From contig NZ_PYSV01000017.1 in assembly GCF_003028415.1 (NCBI RefSeq), positions 1-64,000 on the forward strand: a DNA stretch of 64,000 nucleotides, given 5' to 3'. The notes under the pieces were generated by a model, which was not told the origin of the DNA, ran no database searches, and saw nothing but the letters and a program-made list of their open reading frames with translations. Positions within the stretch are counted from its first letter, which is position 1. Every line of letters starts with the position of its first letter. The stretch is from Deinococcus arcticus (GTDB lineage Bacteria > Deinococcota > Deinococci > Deinococcales > Deinococcaceae). Shown here piece by piece: positions 53,781 through 62,932 of the stretch. A program made the translations under genes and the position numbers.

Positions 53781-56700
53781 TCAGTCGATCTGCTCAACAA
53801 GCCAAGAGACAAAGACTTGCTTGGAAGGGAAGGCCTTCATTTTGGTATGTGCAATCCAGGCACGTGCCAGGCTGGCTGTTCTTCGCTCAAACTCCACAGC
53901 CTGAGGCGTGGCTCTCGGTTGAGTGGCGCTTCCGCTCGCATTCGAGGGAACCCCCTTCAAAATGGCGGTCAACCGTTGCTCAAAGACACGCGCTCCACTT
54001 TCCCCACTCTGCATCGAGAAAGGATAGGCCCCGCCCCCGAAGCGAGTGAACTGACGTCCCTCAAACGCTTCCCTAAAGGTCATTTTTCCGGCGCCGATCA
54101 AATCCAGCATCATTCGCAGGGACATGATGTTCGTCGCCCCGCGCGATGATTCAGCGCCTGACAGCACACTCATCAACGCGGTGATGCCTCCAACAGACGA
54201 CCTCAGCTTCGGTGCGAGTTGCCTTGTCTGCGAAAAGATGAGGAGTTCCCGACTGAGCTGGCGCTCGCTGATTCCAGCGCTCTGACAGATCGTTTGAATT
54301 TCTCTACACATGAGGTCCGTGGGCTTGTGGTGCCCGCCCGAGTTCTTGACCGAGTACGAACCGCCTTTGGTCACGAACAGGGCAATCCGCTTCGCGAAGA
54401 TCTTGCGGGCATTGGAGATCACGAGTTCCATCGTCGGGGTCGTGGCCTGCGCCGTGGGTTGATGGTGAACGGTCACCTGCACCTTCAGGTTGAACTTCAC
54501 GGGCAGCTCCTTGGCCGCCTTGTAGATGCCCTCGAACGACTCGCCTGGGCCCAGGTGAACGGTGACGTTGGCCATGGCCTGGTTCTGCCCTGTACCGGTC
54601 CCCAGCTGGCCTTGAATCTGGCCGGTGTGCCGTGCGGTATCCGCCTGAAGCCTTGCGTACGCTTTCGAGCTATGAACGGCCTGCAGGATCAATTGGTTGA
54701 GCACGCCGTCCGTCACTGGCGTTCCATTGATCGTCACGACCGCAGACCGGTGTTGCGCCTGATCAAGCGCTTCATACACGGTGATCAGGGCTTGACGCAC
54801 CCGCTGCACCACACTGTTGGCCTGCTTCTTGGGATCGGCGGCGCCGGTGCCGACATGCGAGGTCGCGACGGCCGGGCCAACCGCCTGAGCCATGCGCCGC
54901 TTTTCCTGATTGATGACGGTGGCAGCGGTGGCCAGACCAGCCCGCACGCCGGGTTGCGTGTGAACCCCCAGCTTGATGCACTTCTGCCGCAGCTCTGCGA
55001 GGTGCGTCATGGCGTCGGCCGGCGTGGACGCCACCATGATCACCGGTTGACGGCCCTTCATTTCCACCCAGACGCTGTGCTTCTCTTTCCCGACCTGGAA
55101 CTTCTGAATCGGCGTAATGATGCCTTTCAGGGCCGTGATGGCTTGACGGGCGGCTGCCCGGCCCTGCTGCATGCCGTTGGCCGCTAAGGTCTTCCCGGCC
55201 CCCACGATCTTTTTGAGCCGTGCCATGACGGCATCGATGAGCTTGTCGATGCCCAGCTTCCGGCGCATGCCTCCCACCAATTTCCTGATGCGCGTCCCGA
55301 GGTTCCCGATGCCCAGGAAGTTCGCCGCGAAGCTGAACATCACGGGCAGCGCTTTCCCGACCGTCTGCTCCACGTACCGGGCCGCGCCCGCCACGTTTCC
55401 GGCCGCGATCTCCCGGACACTGCTCAGCGCGGTCATGATCACCCCCATGATCTGCCGGCCCCTGTCGATCACGGTCTGGATGGTGCTCCAGGCGGTCATG
55501 AGCGCGCCGATCGCGGCCCCCGCCGGATTGAACATCAGGGCCACGCGTTGAATGCCCTTTTTGACCAGCGTTTCCGTCACCTCGGTCTTGATGCCACTGA
55601 TGACCTGCCCGCCCAGCTGGGGGGCCACAGCCTTCAGCTCCGGGGCTTTGCCCACGTTGCCCTTGAGCTGCCCGAGGGCCCCGCCTGCCCCTTCCAGGAA
55701 GGCGATCTTCTTCTCTGCTCCCGGCCCCAGTTCCTTGAGCAGGCGGGCCCGCAGCGCGTCGTAGCCCAGGTCCATGATGCTCAGGGCCGTCATCAGGACG
55801 CCTTCGACATTCAGATTCCTGGGGAACTGGATGTTAGCGCTGCCCATCAGCCAGTCGCCCAGACCCTTCTGAATCCACTGCCCGGACCGCCCCACGAACC
55901 CCATGAACCCCTGCTTGAGGGCGTTCATCAGGTTTTTGGCGAACTGGCCGGGGTTCTTCAGCACCTGGGTGATGACGTCGCCCGCTTGGCGCAGCTGCGC
56001 CATGATGCGCTTGCCCGCCGGGCCCAGCCCGGCGGTGATGGCGCTCAGGGTAATGTCGGCCAGCTTGCGGGCCGACTGCACCACCAGCGCACGGACCTTG
56101 TTCGTGGCGGCCACCAGAATGCCTTTGGCCTTCGCGAGATTTGGCAGCCCGCTCAGGGAAGCCTTGAGGTCCGTCACCACCTTGCCGAGCTGCAATTTGG
56201 TCAGCTCGCCTTTAAACCATGTCCAAGCCTTGCCCAAGAGGTTCTGCTCGCGCACGACCTTCACCATGTCTCTGAAGGGCCCCGGCACGAACTGCCCCAG
56301 GGCGGTCAGTAGGGCATTGGGATCGGCTTTGACGGCCCTGCCGGCCACCGGATCGAAACCGAGGGCCATCGTCAGCGGCTTATAGCCCGGGATGTTGCCC
56401 GCCAGTTCGCTGAGCTTGTCACCCACCACGCTGCGCTGGATCGTCAGGTCCGGGTGCCGCTGCAGGGCACGCAGTGGGGTCAAGAGGGCGTGACTGGCAG
56501 CGCCGTCTTGCACGCGAGCCAGGGCGGCGCGTGGACTGTAGATCCCTGGGGCGTATGGGCCATCCTGGTGAGGCACAGGCGGCAGGAGGCTCTTGGGGCT
56601 GGGCATAACCTGGGCGAGTTTCGCCCCCGTCCGCTGCGCCTCAGTCTCCAGGCCGCGGTCGGGGTCGATGCCCGTACCCACACGGCCCTGGCCCTGCTGA

Positions 56701-57683
56701 ACCACGTGCGTGACCTCGTGGGCCAGCAATTCAAGACCGCTCTGCGTATTTGGATCAAATTTCCCGCTCTGGAAAAAAATGTCCGTGCCTGTCGTGAACG
56801 CGACCGCATGTACGCCTTTGGCCAGCGTGTCGGCTTCGGCGTCATCGTGGATCCGCACCTTGCTCAGGTCATGGTTCAGGCCCCGCTCCAAGTGCCGGCG
56901 GATGGCTTCAGGCAATGGACTACCTGCCCCACGCCGCGCCTGAATGCGGGCCAGCACCGGTTGCGTGGCCTGCGCATCCAGTTCGGCCAGTTCACGTTGT
57001 AACGCCAGGCCCTGCAGGACCTCAGCGTCCTGGCGCGCCTGCCCCTCGAACCGCTGCGCCGCCGCGTCCACTGCCCGCTGCAGGGCCAGGCGCTCGCCTG
57101 CCGGCACCATGCCCAGCACCACCCGCGCGATCGGGGCGCTGAGCGCCTGACGCTGCAAGGACGCCAGATGCTCACCGTAGGCGTCGTAGCGGGCCTGAGG
57201 CGGGCCCTTGTCGTGGCGAAACCCCTGGGCGAGCGTGGCGGCCACCTGACGCTGAAGGGCCGTGAAGGCGGCGTACGTCCGGGCATCCAGGGTCTGCCCT
57301 TCGACCGCCTCTGCCCGGGCCCGCATCACCGTCACCCACTCCGCCGGCGTCTGAGGCTGAACCACGGGGGAATTCGCAGGCTGGGTCTGCCGTTGGAGAG
57401 CGGCCTGCACGAGCTCTGGGGACGGGGCAAGAGGTGACAGTTGTGCCTGCACCGCCTCACGTCGGCTTTGGAGACGTTCAGCCTCCGCCTGTTCAAGTGC
57501 CGCGGCCCGCAGTGGCGCCTGCACCACCTGCCGCTGCGCAGCCACGGGCCGCCGGGTGTGCTGCTGCAGGGCCTGCTGGGCCCGAGCCTGCCGGACGTTC
57601 TGTTCGGCAAGCTGCGGTAAGACGGGCAGCGCAGCCGGCTGAACGGCGGCCTTGTGAGATTTGCGGCGCTGCACGAACGTCAT
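53781..57683 (-). CDS. eCIS-core (DUF4157) toxin-like protein, ~1300 aa
   Basis: The eCIS-core metallopeptidase-like domain lies near residues 265-335: LERGLNHDLSKVRIHDDAEA followed by LELLAHEVTHVVQQGQG with the HExxH-type motif HEVTH. Before it is a long Ala/Gln-rich helical region. After it come several hundred residues of the hydrophobic, helical kind typical of contractile-injection-system cargo (e.g. ALPVMFSFAANFLGIGNLGTRI). The last ~400 residues vary and presumably include the effector domain, which I cannot identify. ATG 57683 has GGGAGG upstream. No injection-apparatus genes are present in the window, so delivery would use a system encoded elsewhere. The tandem-repeat partner follows after 7 bp. 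Confidence 0.8.
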   Translation of the reverse strand: MTFVQRRKSHKAAVQPAALPVLPQLAEQNVRQARAQQALQQHTRRPVAAQRQVVQAPLRAAALEQAEAERLQSRREAVQAQLSPLAPSPELVQAALQRQTQPANSPVVQPQTPAEWVTVMRARAEAVEGQTLDARTYAAFTALQRQVAATLAQGFRHDKGPPQARYDAYGEHLASLQRQALSAPIARVVLGMVPAGERLALQRAVDAAAQRFEGQARQDAEVLQGLALQRELAELDAQATQPVLARIQARRGAGSPLPEAIRRHLERGLNHDLSKVRIHDDAEADTLAKGVHAVAFTTGTDIFFQSGKFDPNTQSGLELLAHEVTHVVQQGQGRVGTGIDPDRGLETEAQRTGAKLAQVMPSPKSLLPPVPHQDGPYAPGIYSPRAALARVQDGAASHALLTPLRALQRHPDLTIQRSVVGDKLSELAGNIPGYKPLTMALGFDPVAGRAVKADPNALLTALGQFVPGPFRDMVKVVREQNLLGKAWTWFKGELTKLQLGKVVTDLKASLSGLPNLAKAKGILVAATNKVRALVVQSARKLADITLSAITAGLGPAGKRIMAQLRQAGDVITQVLKNPGQFAKNLMNALKQGFMGFVGRSGQWIQKGLGDWLMGSANIQFPRNLNVEGVLMTALSIMDLGYDALRARLLKELGPGAEKKIAFLEGAGGALGQLKGNVGKAPELKAVAPQLGGQVISGIKTEVTETLVKKGIQRVALMFNPAGAAIGALMTAWSTIQTVIDRGRQIMGVIMTALSSVREIAAGNVAGAARYVEQTVGKALPVMFSFAANFLGIGNLGTRIRKLVGGMRRKLGIDKLIDAVMARLKKIVGAGKTLAANGMQQGRAAARQAITALKGIITPIQKFQVGKEKHSVWVEMKGRQPVIMVASTPADAMTHLAELRQKCIKLGVHTQPGVRAGLATAATVINQEKRRMAQAVGPAVATSHVGTGAADPKKQANSVVQRVRQALITVYEALDQAQHRSAVVTINGTPVTDGVLNQLILQAVHSSKAYARLQADTARHTGQIQGQLGTGTGQNQAMANVTVHLGPGESFEGIYKAAKELPVKFNLKVQVTVHHQPTAQATTPTMELVISNARKIFAKRIALFVTKGGSYSVKNSGGHHKPTDLMCREIQTICQSAGISERQLSRELLIFSQTRQLAPKLRSSVGGITALMSVLSGAESSRGATNIMSLRMMLDLIGAGKMTFREAFEGRQFTRFGGGAYPFSMQSGESGARVFEQRLTAILKGVPSNASGSATQPRATPQAVEFERRTASLARAWIAHTKMKAFPSKQVFVSWLVEQID

Positions 57684-57689
57684 GACCAA

Positions 57690-58131
57690 CCTCCCGAACG
57701 GACCCTCAGTCTACCGGGAGGGGGTCAGGGCTCGGGCCGCATGTGCGTCGATGGCGGCAGACAAGATCGGGGCGGCTCTCAAGACCTGCCAAACCCTCAA
57801 GTGTCGAAGCCTTGGCGCTGCCTGGCGTGGACACCCTGCCGACAACAACGTCACACACAATCAAGTCATTCCGACGGCCCGCCGCAAGCCATGGGCTTCT
57901 GTCATCCGACAGTCTGGCGAAACCGGTTCGGCAACTCCACATGTCAAAGCGTGCAGCAGGCAGGGAGCGCAAGACGGCATGGCACACCCTGATGGTTCCA
58001 GGCGTTCCATGCAGCACCGCTGAAGTTCTTGGCCGCCTGAAGTGCCGTTGTCCTGCCCGGATTCAGCTGAGGACTCAAAGGCCGGGGAGAGGCTGGAAAG
58101 GCCTGACCTGCCAATGCTCCACCCCTCTGAG
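57690..58131. other. Spacer between toxin gene and origin
   Basis: About 440 bp without a convincing gene. A plus-strand frame from 57743 runs 164 codons but has shadow-like composition and no Shine-Dalgarno or domain. It separates the eCIS-toxin gene from the replication region. Confidence 0.45.
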
Positions 58132-58180
58132 ATGTTTAAAGATGATTCTTTTAAACAAAAAGAAAAATCATCACTTCATC
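58132..58180. other. AT-rich segment, candidate DNA unwinding element
   Basis: Only 11 of 49 bases are G or C, in a replicon that is otherwise strongly GC-rich. It contains TTTAAA-type and A5 runs and lies about 75 bp from the first iteron. This is the expected layout of an iteron origin, where the initiator bound to iterons melts an adjacent AT-rich stretch. Confidence 0.55.
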
Positions 58181-58252
58181 AGTGCTCCGCCTGTTCAAAA
58201 GACAAATGTCGTCCTAGACGAAGAAAATTGTCCTTGAACCCCGAATTTCCCC

Positions 58253-58534
58253 CCAAACTTGACGAATAAACCCTCCAAACTTGACGAATAAATCGGCGCG
58301 TTTCCCCCAAACTTGACGAACAAACCCCCCAAACTTGACGAACAGGACCGTTGCGTTCCCCCAAACTTGACGAACACGCCAGCTGTAGGCCATAAACGCC
58401 TCTGGGACAGAGAAAATGCTGTTTCCCCCAAACTTGACGAACCATCTTGCCCCAAACTTGACGAACCACTTCCCCCAAACTTGACGAACCACTTCCCCCA
58501 AACTTGACGAACCACTTCCCCCAAACTTGACGAA
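58253..58534. repeat. Ten iterons (CCAAACTTGACGAA core), candidate oriV
   Basis: Ten copies of the 14-bp core start at 58253, 58275, 58307, 58329, 58361, 58429, 58452, 58475, 58499 and 58521, usually within CCCCCAAACTTGACGAA(C/T). Spacing is 22/32/22/32 bp in the first five, then a 68-bp break, then 23/23/24/22 in the last five, close to whole helical turns. They end 2 bp from the repA stop codon. They are the likely RepA binding sites for initiation and copy-number control. Confidence 0.9.
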
Positions 58535-58535
58535 C

Positions 58536-59933
58536 TTAATCTGGCAGCAGTGATCGCAGGCGTTCTGCTTTATCAGCTGGCGCCTGGGTGATGTCCCGGG
58601 TGACCAGCCGGACGACCGTCACCACGTCCAGCTGGCCCGCCAGGACCGCGGTCCGCAGGCGGTCCCGATCGAGAACGGAGAGCAGTGGCGTGACCCGGGC
58701 GAAGGTCAGCAGGCGCTCGAGTCGCGTGAGCTGCCGTTCCGGTGAGAGGGCCTGCAGTTCCTCAATCTGCTGCGCTTCAACTGTCGCCGCTTCCATGTCG
58801 CCCAGGACCTTCGCCGCCGGTGCCGGGCGGGGCTCGTCTGCCTGGACTGGCACCACCTCGGCGTACCGCTCCGGGTGGATCAGCATGTCGCGCAGCAGGG
58901 CGCCCGCGTTCTGCTTCTTCCCCGGGTAGGCGTCGAACCGGCGCAGCGCGAGGTGAATGGGAACCGGATCAGGATGTTCGCTCAGGTATTTCCCGGCCAC
59001 GGCCGGGTACATGCCCCGTTGCGTGAGGGCTTTGAGCAGGTCCGGGTCAGGCAAACGGTCGGTCGGCGCGAACACGTAGGTCAGCTCCTGCGCCTTTCCT
59101 CGGCCGTTGACTTCGACGTCCAGCAGGATGCCGCGCTCCCGCAGCTCGTCATGCGCCGGCTGCAGCACCCGTCTGATCTTGTCCGGTTCGGTGCTGTAGA
59201 TGCTCAGCCGCTCGCCCCATTCCAGCAGGTTGAGCGTCACCCGGTCCTGCGCGGACCCGGAGTCCCAGCGTAGGGCGTCCAAGACGCGGTATACCGCCCG
59301 GACTGGTGGACTGCTGAGCTCCCGGTACAAGGTCAGGTCGAGCGGCTTGACGTAGCCCTCCCGGATGCTCCGCGCCACCTCGTCTGGCAGCCGGATCTCC
59401 AGGACGCTGCTCGCGTCGTACTCGTCCTCGCGGGTCGCCGTGACCTTCCAGAGGTAGTTGAACGTGGCGTCCATGTGGCGTTGCCGACCCTGTGACCACC
59501 AGCCCTGGGTGATCTGATAGCTCGTGCTCTGCAGGCGCCGCAGACACTGGCGCACCTCGCGGTAGTAATGCGCGCTGCCGTGCAGCCCGGCGGCCAGCAG
59601 CAGCCGGTGCATGGACACGCGCACGGTCCCGTCTTCAGGGCACCCATCTTCGAGATACAGATTGATGATGGCCACCATCACGTCGTTGTCCAGGCCGTGG
59701 GGCACCACGTGGCCGGTCAGCGCGGTGCAGGTGACCGTCACGGTCCGGTCACCACTCTGGTACGTCCGGGTCCAGCTGGTATAGCTGGCCGGGACGCGGG
59801 ATTGGGCGCTGATGAGTGAGAGCCGCGCGACGTTCAGTTCGTCATGACCGCTGTGGGTGCCGTCACCGAGGCGCAGCGGCAGCGGCACGTCGGCCGTCAC
59901 ATCCACCGCGCCTTTCCGGGAAGGCCGACTCAT
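58536..59933 (-). CDS. repA: Deinococcus-type plasmid replication initiator RepA
   Basis: About 465 aa. The N-terminal region has ARLSLISAQSRVPASYTSW, then TVTCTALTGHVVPHGLDND and VMVAIINLYLEDG, as in the replication initiators of Deinococcus plasmids and secondary chromosomes. Winged-helix segments follow (e.g. HYYREVRQCLRRLQSTSYQI and DKIRRVLQPAHDELRERGI). ATG 59933 is preceded by GGGAG at about 10 bp; a longer frame from 59966 lacks support. The ten iterons lie immediately downstream of the stop rather than upstream of the start. It is expected to bind them and load helicase. Confidence 0.88.
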   Translation of the reverse strand: MSRPSRKGAVDVTADVPLPLRLGDGTHSGHDELNVARLSLISAQSRVPASYTSWTRTYQSGDRTVTVTCTALTGHVVPHGLDNDVMVAIINLYLEDGCPEDGTVRVSMHRLLLAAGLHGSAHYYREVRQCLRRLQSTSYQITQGWWSQGRQRHMDATFNYLWKVTATREDEYDASSVLEIRLPDEVARSIREGYVKPLDLTLYRELSSPPVRAVYRVLDALRWDSGSAQDRVTLNLLEWGERLSIYSTEPDKIRRVLQPAHDELRERGILLDVEVNGRGKAQELTYVFAPTDRLPDPDLLKALTQRGMYPAVAGKYLSEHPDPVPIHLALRRFDAYPGKKQNAGALLRDMLIHPERYAEVVPVQADEPRPAPAAKVLGDMEAATVEAQQIEELQALSPERQLTRLERLLTFARVTPLLSVLDRDRLRTAVLAGQLDVVTVVRLVTRDITQAPADKAERLRSLLPD

Positions 59934-60426
59934 CGCGGTGGGGCTCCCACCGGCAGGGCAGAACACAGAGCTCTCACAGGGCCTTCAGTGTACCGGTTCG
60001 GGCAGAGGCGAACCGCCCTTTTTACGAGGTTGATCTTCCCTCAGATGACCGCGAGGTCGTGTACGGCATGACCAAACGCGACTGAAAGACCTGTCAAATA
60101 GCCCATTTCCTCTGCTGTTGTTCCAGAAGTCATCCGATTGCCCCCTCCGCTGGGGGCCTCTGCACCGCTCAACACCGTGAAGGCCTTGAAGGATCACCAG
60201 GACAACGACTGACCCGCAACGTTTCCTGTCACGCGGTACCGGGCGCCCTGGCCCAGCCGGGCCGAGGGGCCCCCAATGAGCCCACCAGAAGTCGCTCGAG
60301 CCCTCGCTGAGTGACTTCGGCGACGACCCGGGCCGAACGCGTGACGATGTTGCTTCAAGGAAGGAGCCATATATGCACCGAGGGGCCCGGGGGTTGACGT
60401 GCATGGTACGGGACCCCCGAGTCACC
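59934..60426. other. Intergenic region upstream of repA
   Basis: About 490 bp without a gene I can support. It holds the repA promoter region and the 3' flank of the GIY-YIG gene. Two GC-rich hairpins are visible: GCCCCC/GGGGGC at 60140-60157 (loop TCCGCT) and CGGGGGT/ACCCCCG at 60388-60419 with a long loop. The second lies just past the GIY-YIG stop and could act as a weak terminator for that minus-strand operon. Confidence 0.4.
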
Positions 60427-61449
60427 TCAGGGAGATGCCCCTTCATGGTTTCCACCCTGTTCCAGGCCCATGGACGGCAAAGCCAGCTCGAGCGCCTCCA
60501 TCGCAGCGTCGGCCAGTTGCGGGTGGTGTGAGCCTGGCCAGTAGGTCGCGCCACGCCGCATCAGTCGGAGGTTCAGCAGGGCCATCGCCCGGGTCGTTGG
60601 CCCTGCAGAGATCAGGAAGGCTGCATGATCTTTCCCAAATGCCCGCACCTCCGTCTGGTCATGTCCTCCAGGCTGATAGCGGTGGCCAGTCACCTCGTAT
60701 TCTCCCTCTTCGAGCTGGGCCTGCCAGTCGCTTCCGAGATGCTCGGCCAGTGGGGAGACCGCCAGGTGGATGCTCACCTCCAGGCCGCTCTGGTGGCCGT
60801 AGATGGAAAAGGTCTCCTGCATGTTCAGGTTGACCCGGCAGTACAGGGTGGCCTCCCTCCCCGGGCCGTAGGGCAGGCACGTGACGGTCCAGAAGGCCTG
60901 CTCGGTCCGCCGTGGGAACGGCACCGTGGCCTGCAGGTACAGCCCCAGCAGCACCAGGGCGTCGTGCGCGTGAGGCAGCGTCATGAACTGGTCGAACTTC
61001 CGGCGTTGACGCCGTCTGAGCGATTCGTCGTGCACATGAGGCGGGTCATCCTGCAGTTCGGCCTCGCCCTGGGCCCAGGTCTGCTGCTCCTGAGAGGTCA
61101 CGACCTCGTCGAATGGCCGCCCCCCCCGGACGACACTCATGTGCGTGAAGTTCCTCAGCAGCATTCCTCCGGCTTCTAGGCTGTGGATACAGCGCTGCTC
61201 CTGCGCATCGAGGTCGTCCCTGGGAACGGCCTTGAACGTGATCCCTGTGAGGTCCGCATAGGTCTTGCGGTGCTGCAGGTAGCGCTTCGTGACGTCGACA
61301 GCCTGACCAGCGTAACGTTCCCCATCGGCGAAGCCCAGGACGTACAGGCCGCACCGCTGGCCGGCCGGGTACAGCCCGGCGATTGATGCCTTCCCGGACA
61401 CGTCCTGCCAGTCGGGGAAGCCGAGCTCCTGCAGCAGGTGGTCAGGCAC
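60427..61449 (-). CDS. GIY-YIG nuclease with C-terminal extra domain
   Basis: 340 aa. The GIY-YIG domain covers about residues 25-115: CGLYVLGFADGERYAGQAVD, TKRYLQHRK and the catalytic Glu region QEQRCIHSLEAGG. A ~200-residue C-terminal domain of unknown type follows (TEQAFWTVTCLPYG, YGHQSGLEVSIHLA). GTG 61449 overlaps the stop of the small upstream gene by 8 bp. It is the last gene of the amidotransferase/GGCT operon. A close paralogue, broken by an IS, occurs at 29307-31099. GIY-YIG enzymes cut DNA; its target here is unknown. Confidence 0.82.
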   Translation of the reverse strand: MPDHLLQELGFPDWQDVSGKASIAGLYPAGQRCGLYVLGFADGERYAGQAVDVTKRYLQHRKTYADLTGITFKAVPRDDLDAQEQRCIHSLEAGGMLLRNFTHMSVVRGGRPFDEVVTSQEQQTWAQGEAELQDDPPHVHDESLRRRQRRKFDQFMTLPHAHDALVLLGLYLQATVPFPRRTEQAFWTVTCLPYGPGREATLYCRVNLNMQETFSIYGHQSGLEVSIHLAVSPLAEHLGSDWQAQLEEGEYEVTGHRYQPGGHDQTEVRAFGKDHAAFLISAGPTTRAMALLNLRLMRRGATYWPGSHHPQLADAAMEALELALPSMGLEQGGNHEGASP

Positions 61450-61690
61450 CGGTTGTCCTCCGGACGGTCCGGCCGTCCCTGCCGAAGAGCCGCTCGCCAG
61501 AGGCGAGCACAGCGTTCCGGTCGGGGTACATCCAGGCCTTCAGGCGTGCGTTCAGTTCGGAACGGACGCCCCGGCACTCCTGCAGCGCCGTCGCCAGGAT
61601 CTCGTCGCGTGGTTGGCCCCACGTCCGTTCGAGAGCGATCAGGCGCACCCAGGCCTCTCTGTCCGAATCCAACAGTTGCTTCGCGTTCAT
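61442..61690 (-). CDS. Small 82-aa protein in the GGCT/GIY-YIG operon
   Basis: No family recognised. It is helical and charged (LLDSDREAWVRLIALERTWG, then a helix around ELNARLKAWMYPDR). ATG 61690 has AAGGAGA upstream and overlaps the GGCT stop (ATGA), and its own stop overlaps the GIY-YIG GTG. The tight coupling at both ends supports a real gene. A regulatory or adaptor role is only a guess. Confidence 0.7.
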   Translation of the reverse strand: MNAKQLLDSDREAWVRLIALERTWGQPRDEILATALQECRGVRSELNARLKAWMYPDRNAVLASGERLFGRDGRTVRRTTGA

Positions 61691-62319
61691 TTTCTCCTTC
61701 CTTTCTCTTTCGTCCAGGTGCCGTCCTTGACCGGCTTCAGGTCTTTGACGGATGGCACGTAGAGGTAGACCCAACACGGCACGGCGGACTGGTCGGGGTC
61801 GTCCGTGGCGCTCAGGGCAACACTGCGGTGGCGGCGGAACAGCGGTGGGTTGTCATTGACCCCTTCGATCACGTCGAAGGTCTGCAGCGCCTTGCGGATG
61901 GTCAGATCGGTGAACTCGTAGACCACGCCGTGCACCAGGTCCCGGGGATCATCGCTGCGGACCAGACAGGGGTAGTCCATTCCGCTGTCATAGAGACGGT
62001 ACCCAGCCACAAAGGCGGGTTGGTGCCCTTCCGGCAGGTTGCCCTCGACGATGCCGGCGCGCAGGAAGCCAGGTTTCATGCTGCCGTAGGTAAAGAAGTG
62101 TCTCGGAAAGTCGCCGGTTTCCGGCGACCCGAAGGTGACGGTCAGCCCCACGGTCTCGACGATGCGGGCGACGCCAGGCGGGACGAGCTGAATCTTGCCG
62201 GCCTCCACAGAGCTCACGTACTGGCGGGTGACGCCGGCTTTGCTGGCGACCTCCTGCAGGGTGAGTCCCAGCAGTTCACGCCGCGCCCGGATCTGCTGGC
62301 CGTCGAGCTGAACGCTCAC
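61687..62319 (-). CDS. XRE regulator fused to gamma-glutamylcyclotransferase-like domain
   Basis: About 210 aa. Residues 5-60 are an HTH_XRE domain (RRELLGLTLQEVASKAGVTR, then QYVSSVEAGK). The rest is a GGCT/AIG2-like domain: FFTYGSMKPGFL (the YGSLK loop), GVVYEFTD, and TFDVIEGVNDN with the expected catalytic Glu. GGCT enzymes cyclise gamma-glutamyl groups to 5-oxoproline. GTG 62319 overlaps the amidotransferase stop (GTGA). The HTH probably makes this the autoregulator of the operon, with the enzyme domain sensing or processing a gamma-glutamyl compound. HTH and GGCT in one chain is unusual. Confidence 0.8.
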   Translation of the reverse strand: MSVQLDGQQIRARRELLGLTLQEVASKAGVTRQYVSSVEAGKIQLVPPGVARIVETVGLTVTFGSPETGDFPRHFFTYGSMKPGFLRAGIVEGNLPEGHQPAFVAGYRLYDSGMDYPCLVRSDDPRDLVHGVVYEFTDLTIRKALQTFDVIEGVNDNPPLFRRHRSVALSATDDPDQSAVPCWVYLYVPSVKDLKPVKDGTWTKEKGRRK

Positions 62320-62930
62320 GCCGCACCTGCCAGCCACCAGTCGAAGAGCCTGAGCCAGGAGGGATTCTCGTGAATCAGGGTTTCCGGATGGAACTGGACA
62401 CCGATGGCGCCGGCTCGGAACCAGGCTTCGGGGAGCCCGTCGGCGGCGCGGCCGATGACCTCGAGTCCATCGCCGAGACGATCGATGCCCTGGTGGTGGG
62501 TCGAATTGACCTGAGTGCGGTCGCCGAGGTGACGGGCGCCTGTTCCGCTGAAGGCGACGGAATGCACCGGGAGATGACCCTGGCCACGCTCAGTGGCGAG
62601 GTCCTGGTAGAGGGTGCCGTTCAGCGCGACGTTGAGGAGCTGCGCGCCACGGCACAAACCAAGAAAGGGCAGCCTGGCGCCGAGCAACCCGTGCATGAGG
62701 TCCAGATCACGGGCGTCGCGCGCCTTGTTCACGTGACGGCAGGCGCGGTCTTCCTGCCCGTAGAGCTCAGGATTCAGGTCGGGCCCACCGCCCGCAAGCA
62801 CCGCATCGACCTCACTCAATTGCAAGTGTGACTTGACGTGAGTGAGTCGGCTGTCCGGGTAGTAATGATGAAAGATCCGCTCGATGTCGGCAATCCTGCT
62901 GCTCTCGAAGACCCCAACGCGCAATTTCAT
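62316..62930 (-). CDS. Class-I glutamine amidotransferase-like (peptidase C26 type)
   Basis: About 204 aa, the size of a lone GATase-I domain. The nucleophile elbow is LGLCRGAQLLNV, the oxyanion-side loop GGGPDLNPELYG, and the His-Glu pair GVQFHPE, so the catalytic triad is complete. THHQGIDRLGDG matches the gamma-glutamyl hydrolase (PuuD-like) branch. It should hydrolyse gamma-glutamyl amide bonds. ATG 62930 has no Shine-Dalgarno; a promoter -10 ends 7 bp before it, which fits a leaderless mRNA. It is the first gene of the four-gene operon. Confidence 0.85.
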   Translation of the reverse strand: MKLRVGVFESSRIADIERIFHHYYPDSRLTHVKSHLQLSEVDAVLAGGGPDLNPELYGQEDRACRHVNKARDARDLDLMHGLLGARLPFLGLCRGAQLLNVALNGTLYQDLATERGQGHLPVHSVAFSGTGARHLGDRTQVNSTHHQGIDRLGDGLEVIGRAADGLPEAWFRAGAIGVQFHPETLIHENPSWLRLFDWWLAGAA

Positions 62931-62932
62931 GG

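Noticed and set aside
57743..58237. Plus-strand 164-aa ORF before the origin
   Set aside because: No Shine-Dalgarno, no domain, mixed composition, and its end runs into the AT-rich origin segment.
58253..58534. Regular repeats that might be a CRISPR array
   Set aside because: The repeat core is only 14-17 bp, gaps are mostly 8-18 bp and themselves repetitive, no cas gene is near, and the array abuts repA. Iterons explain it.
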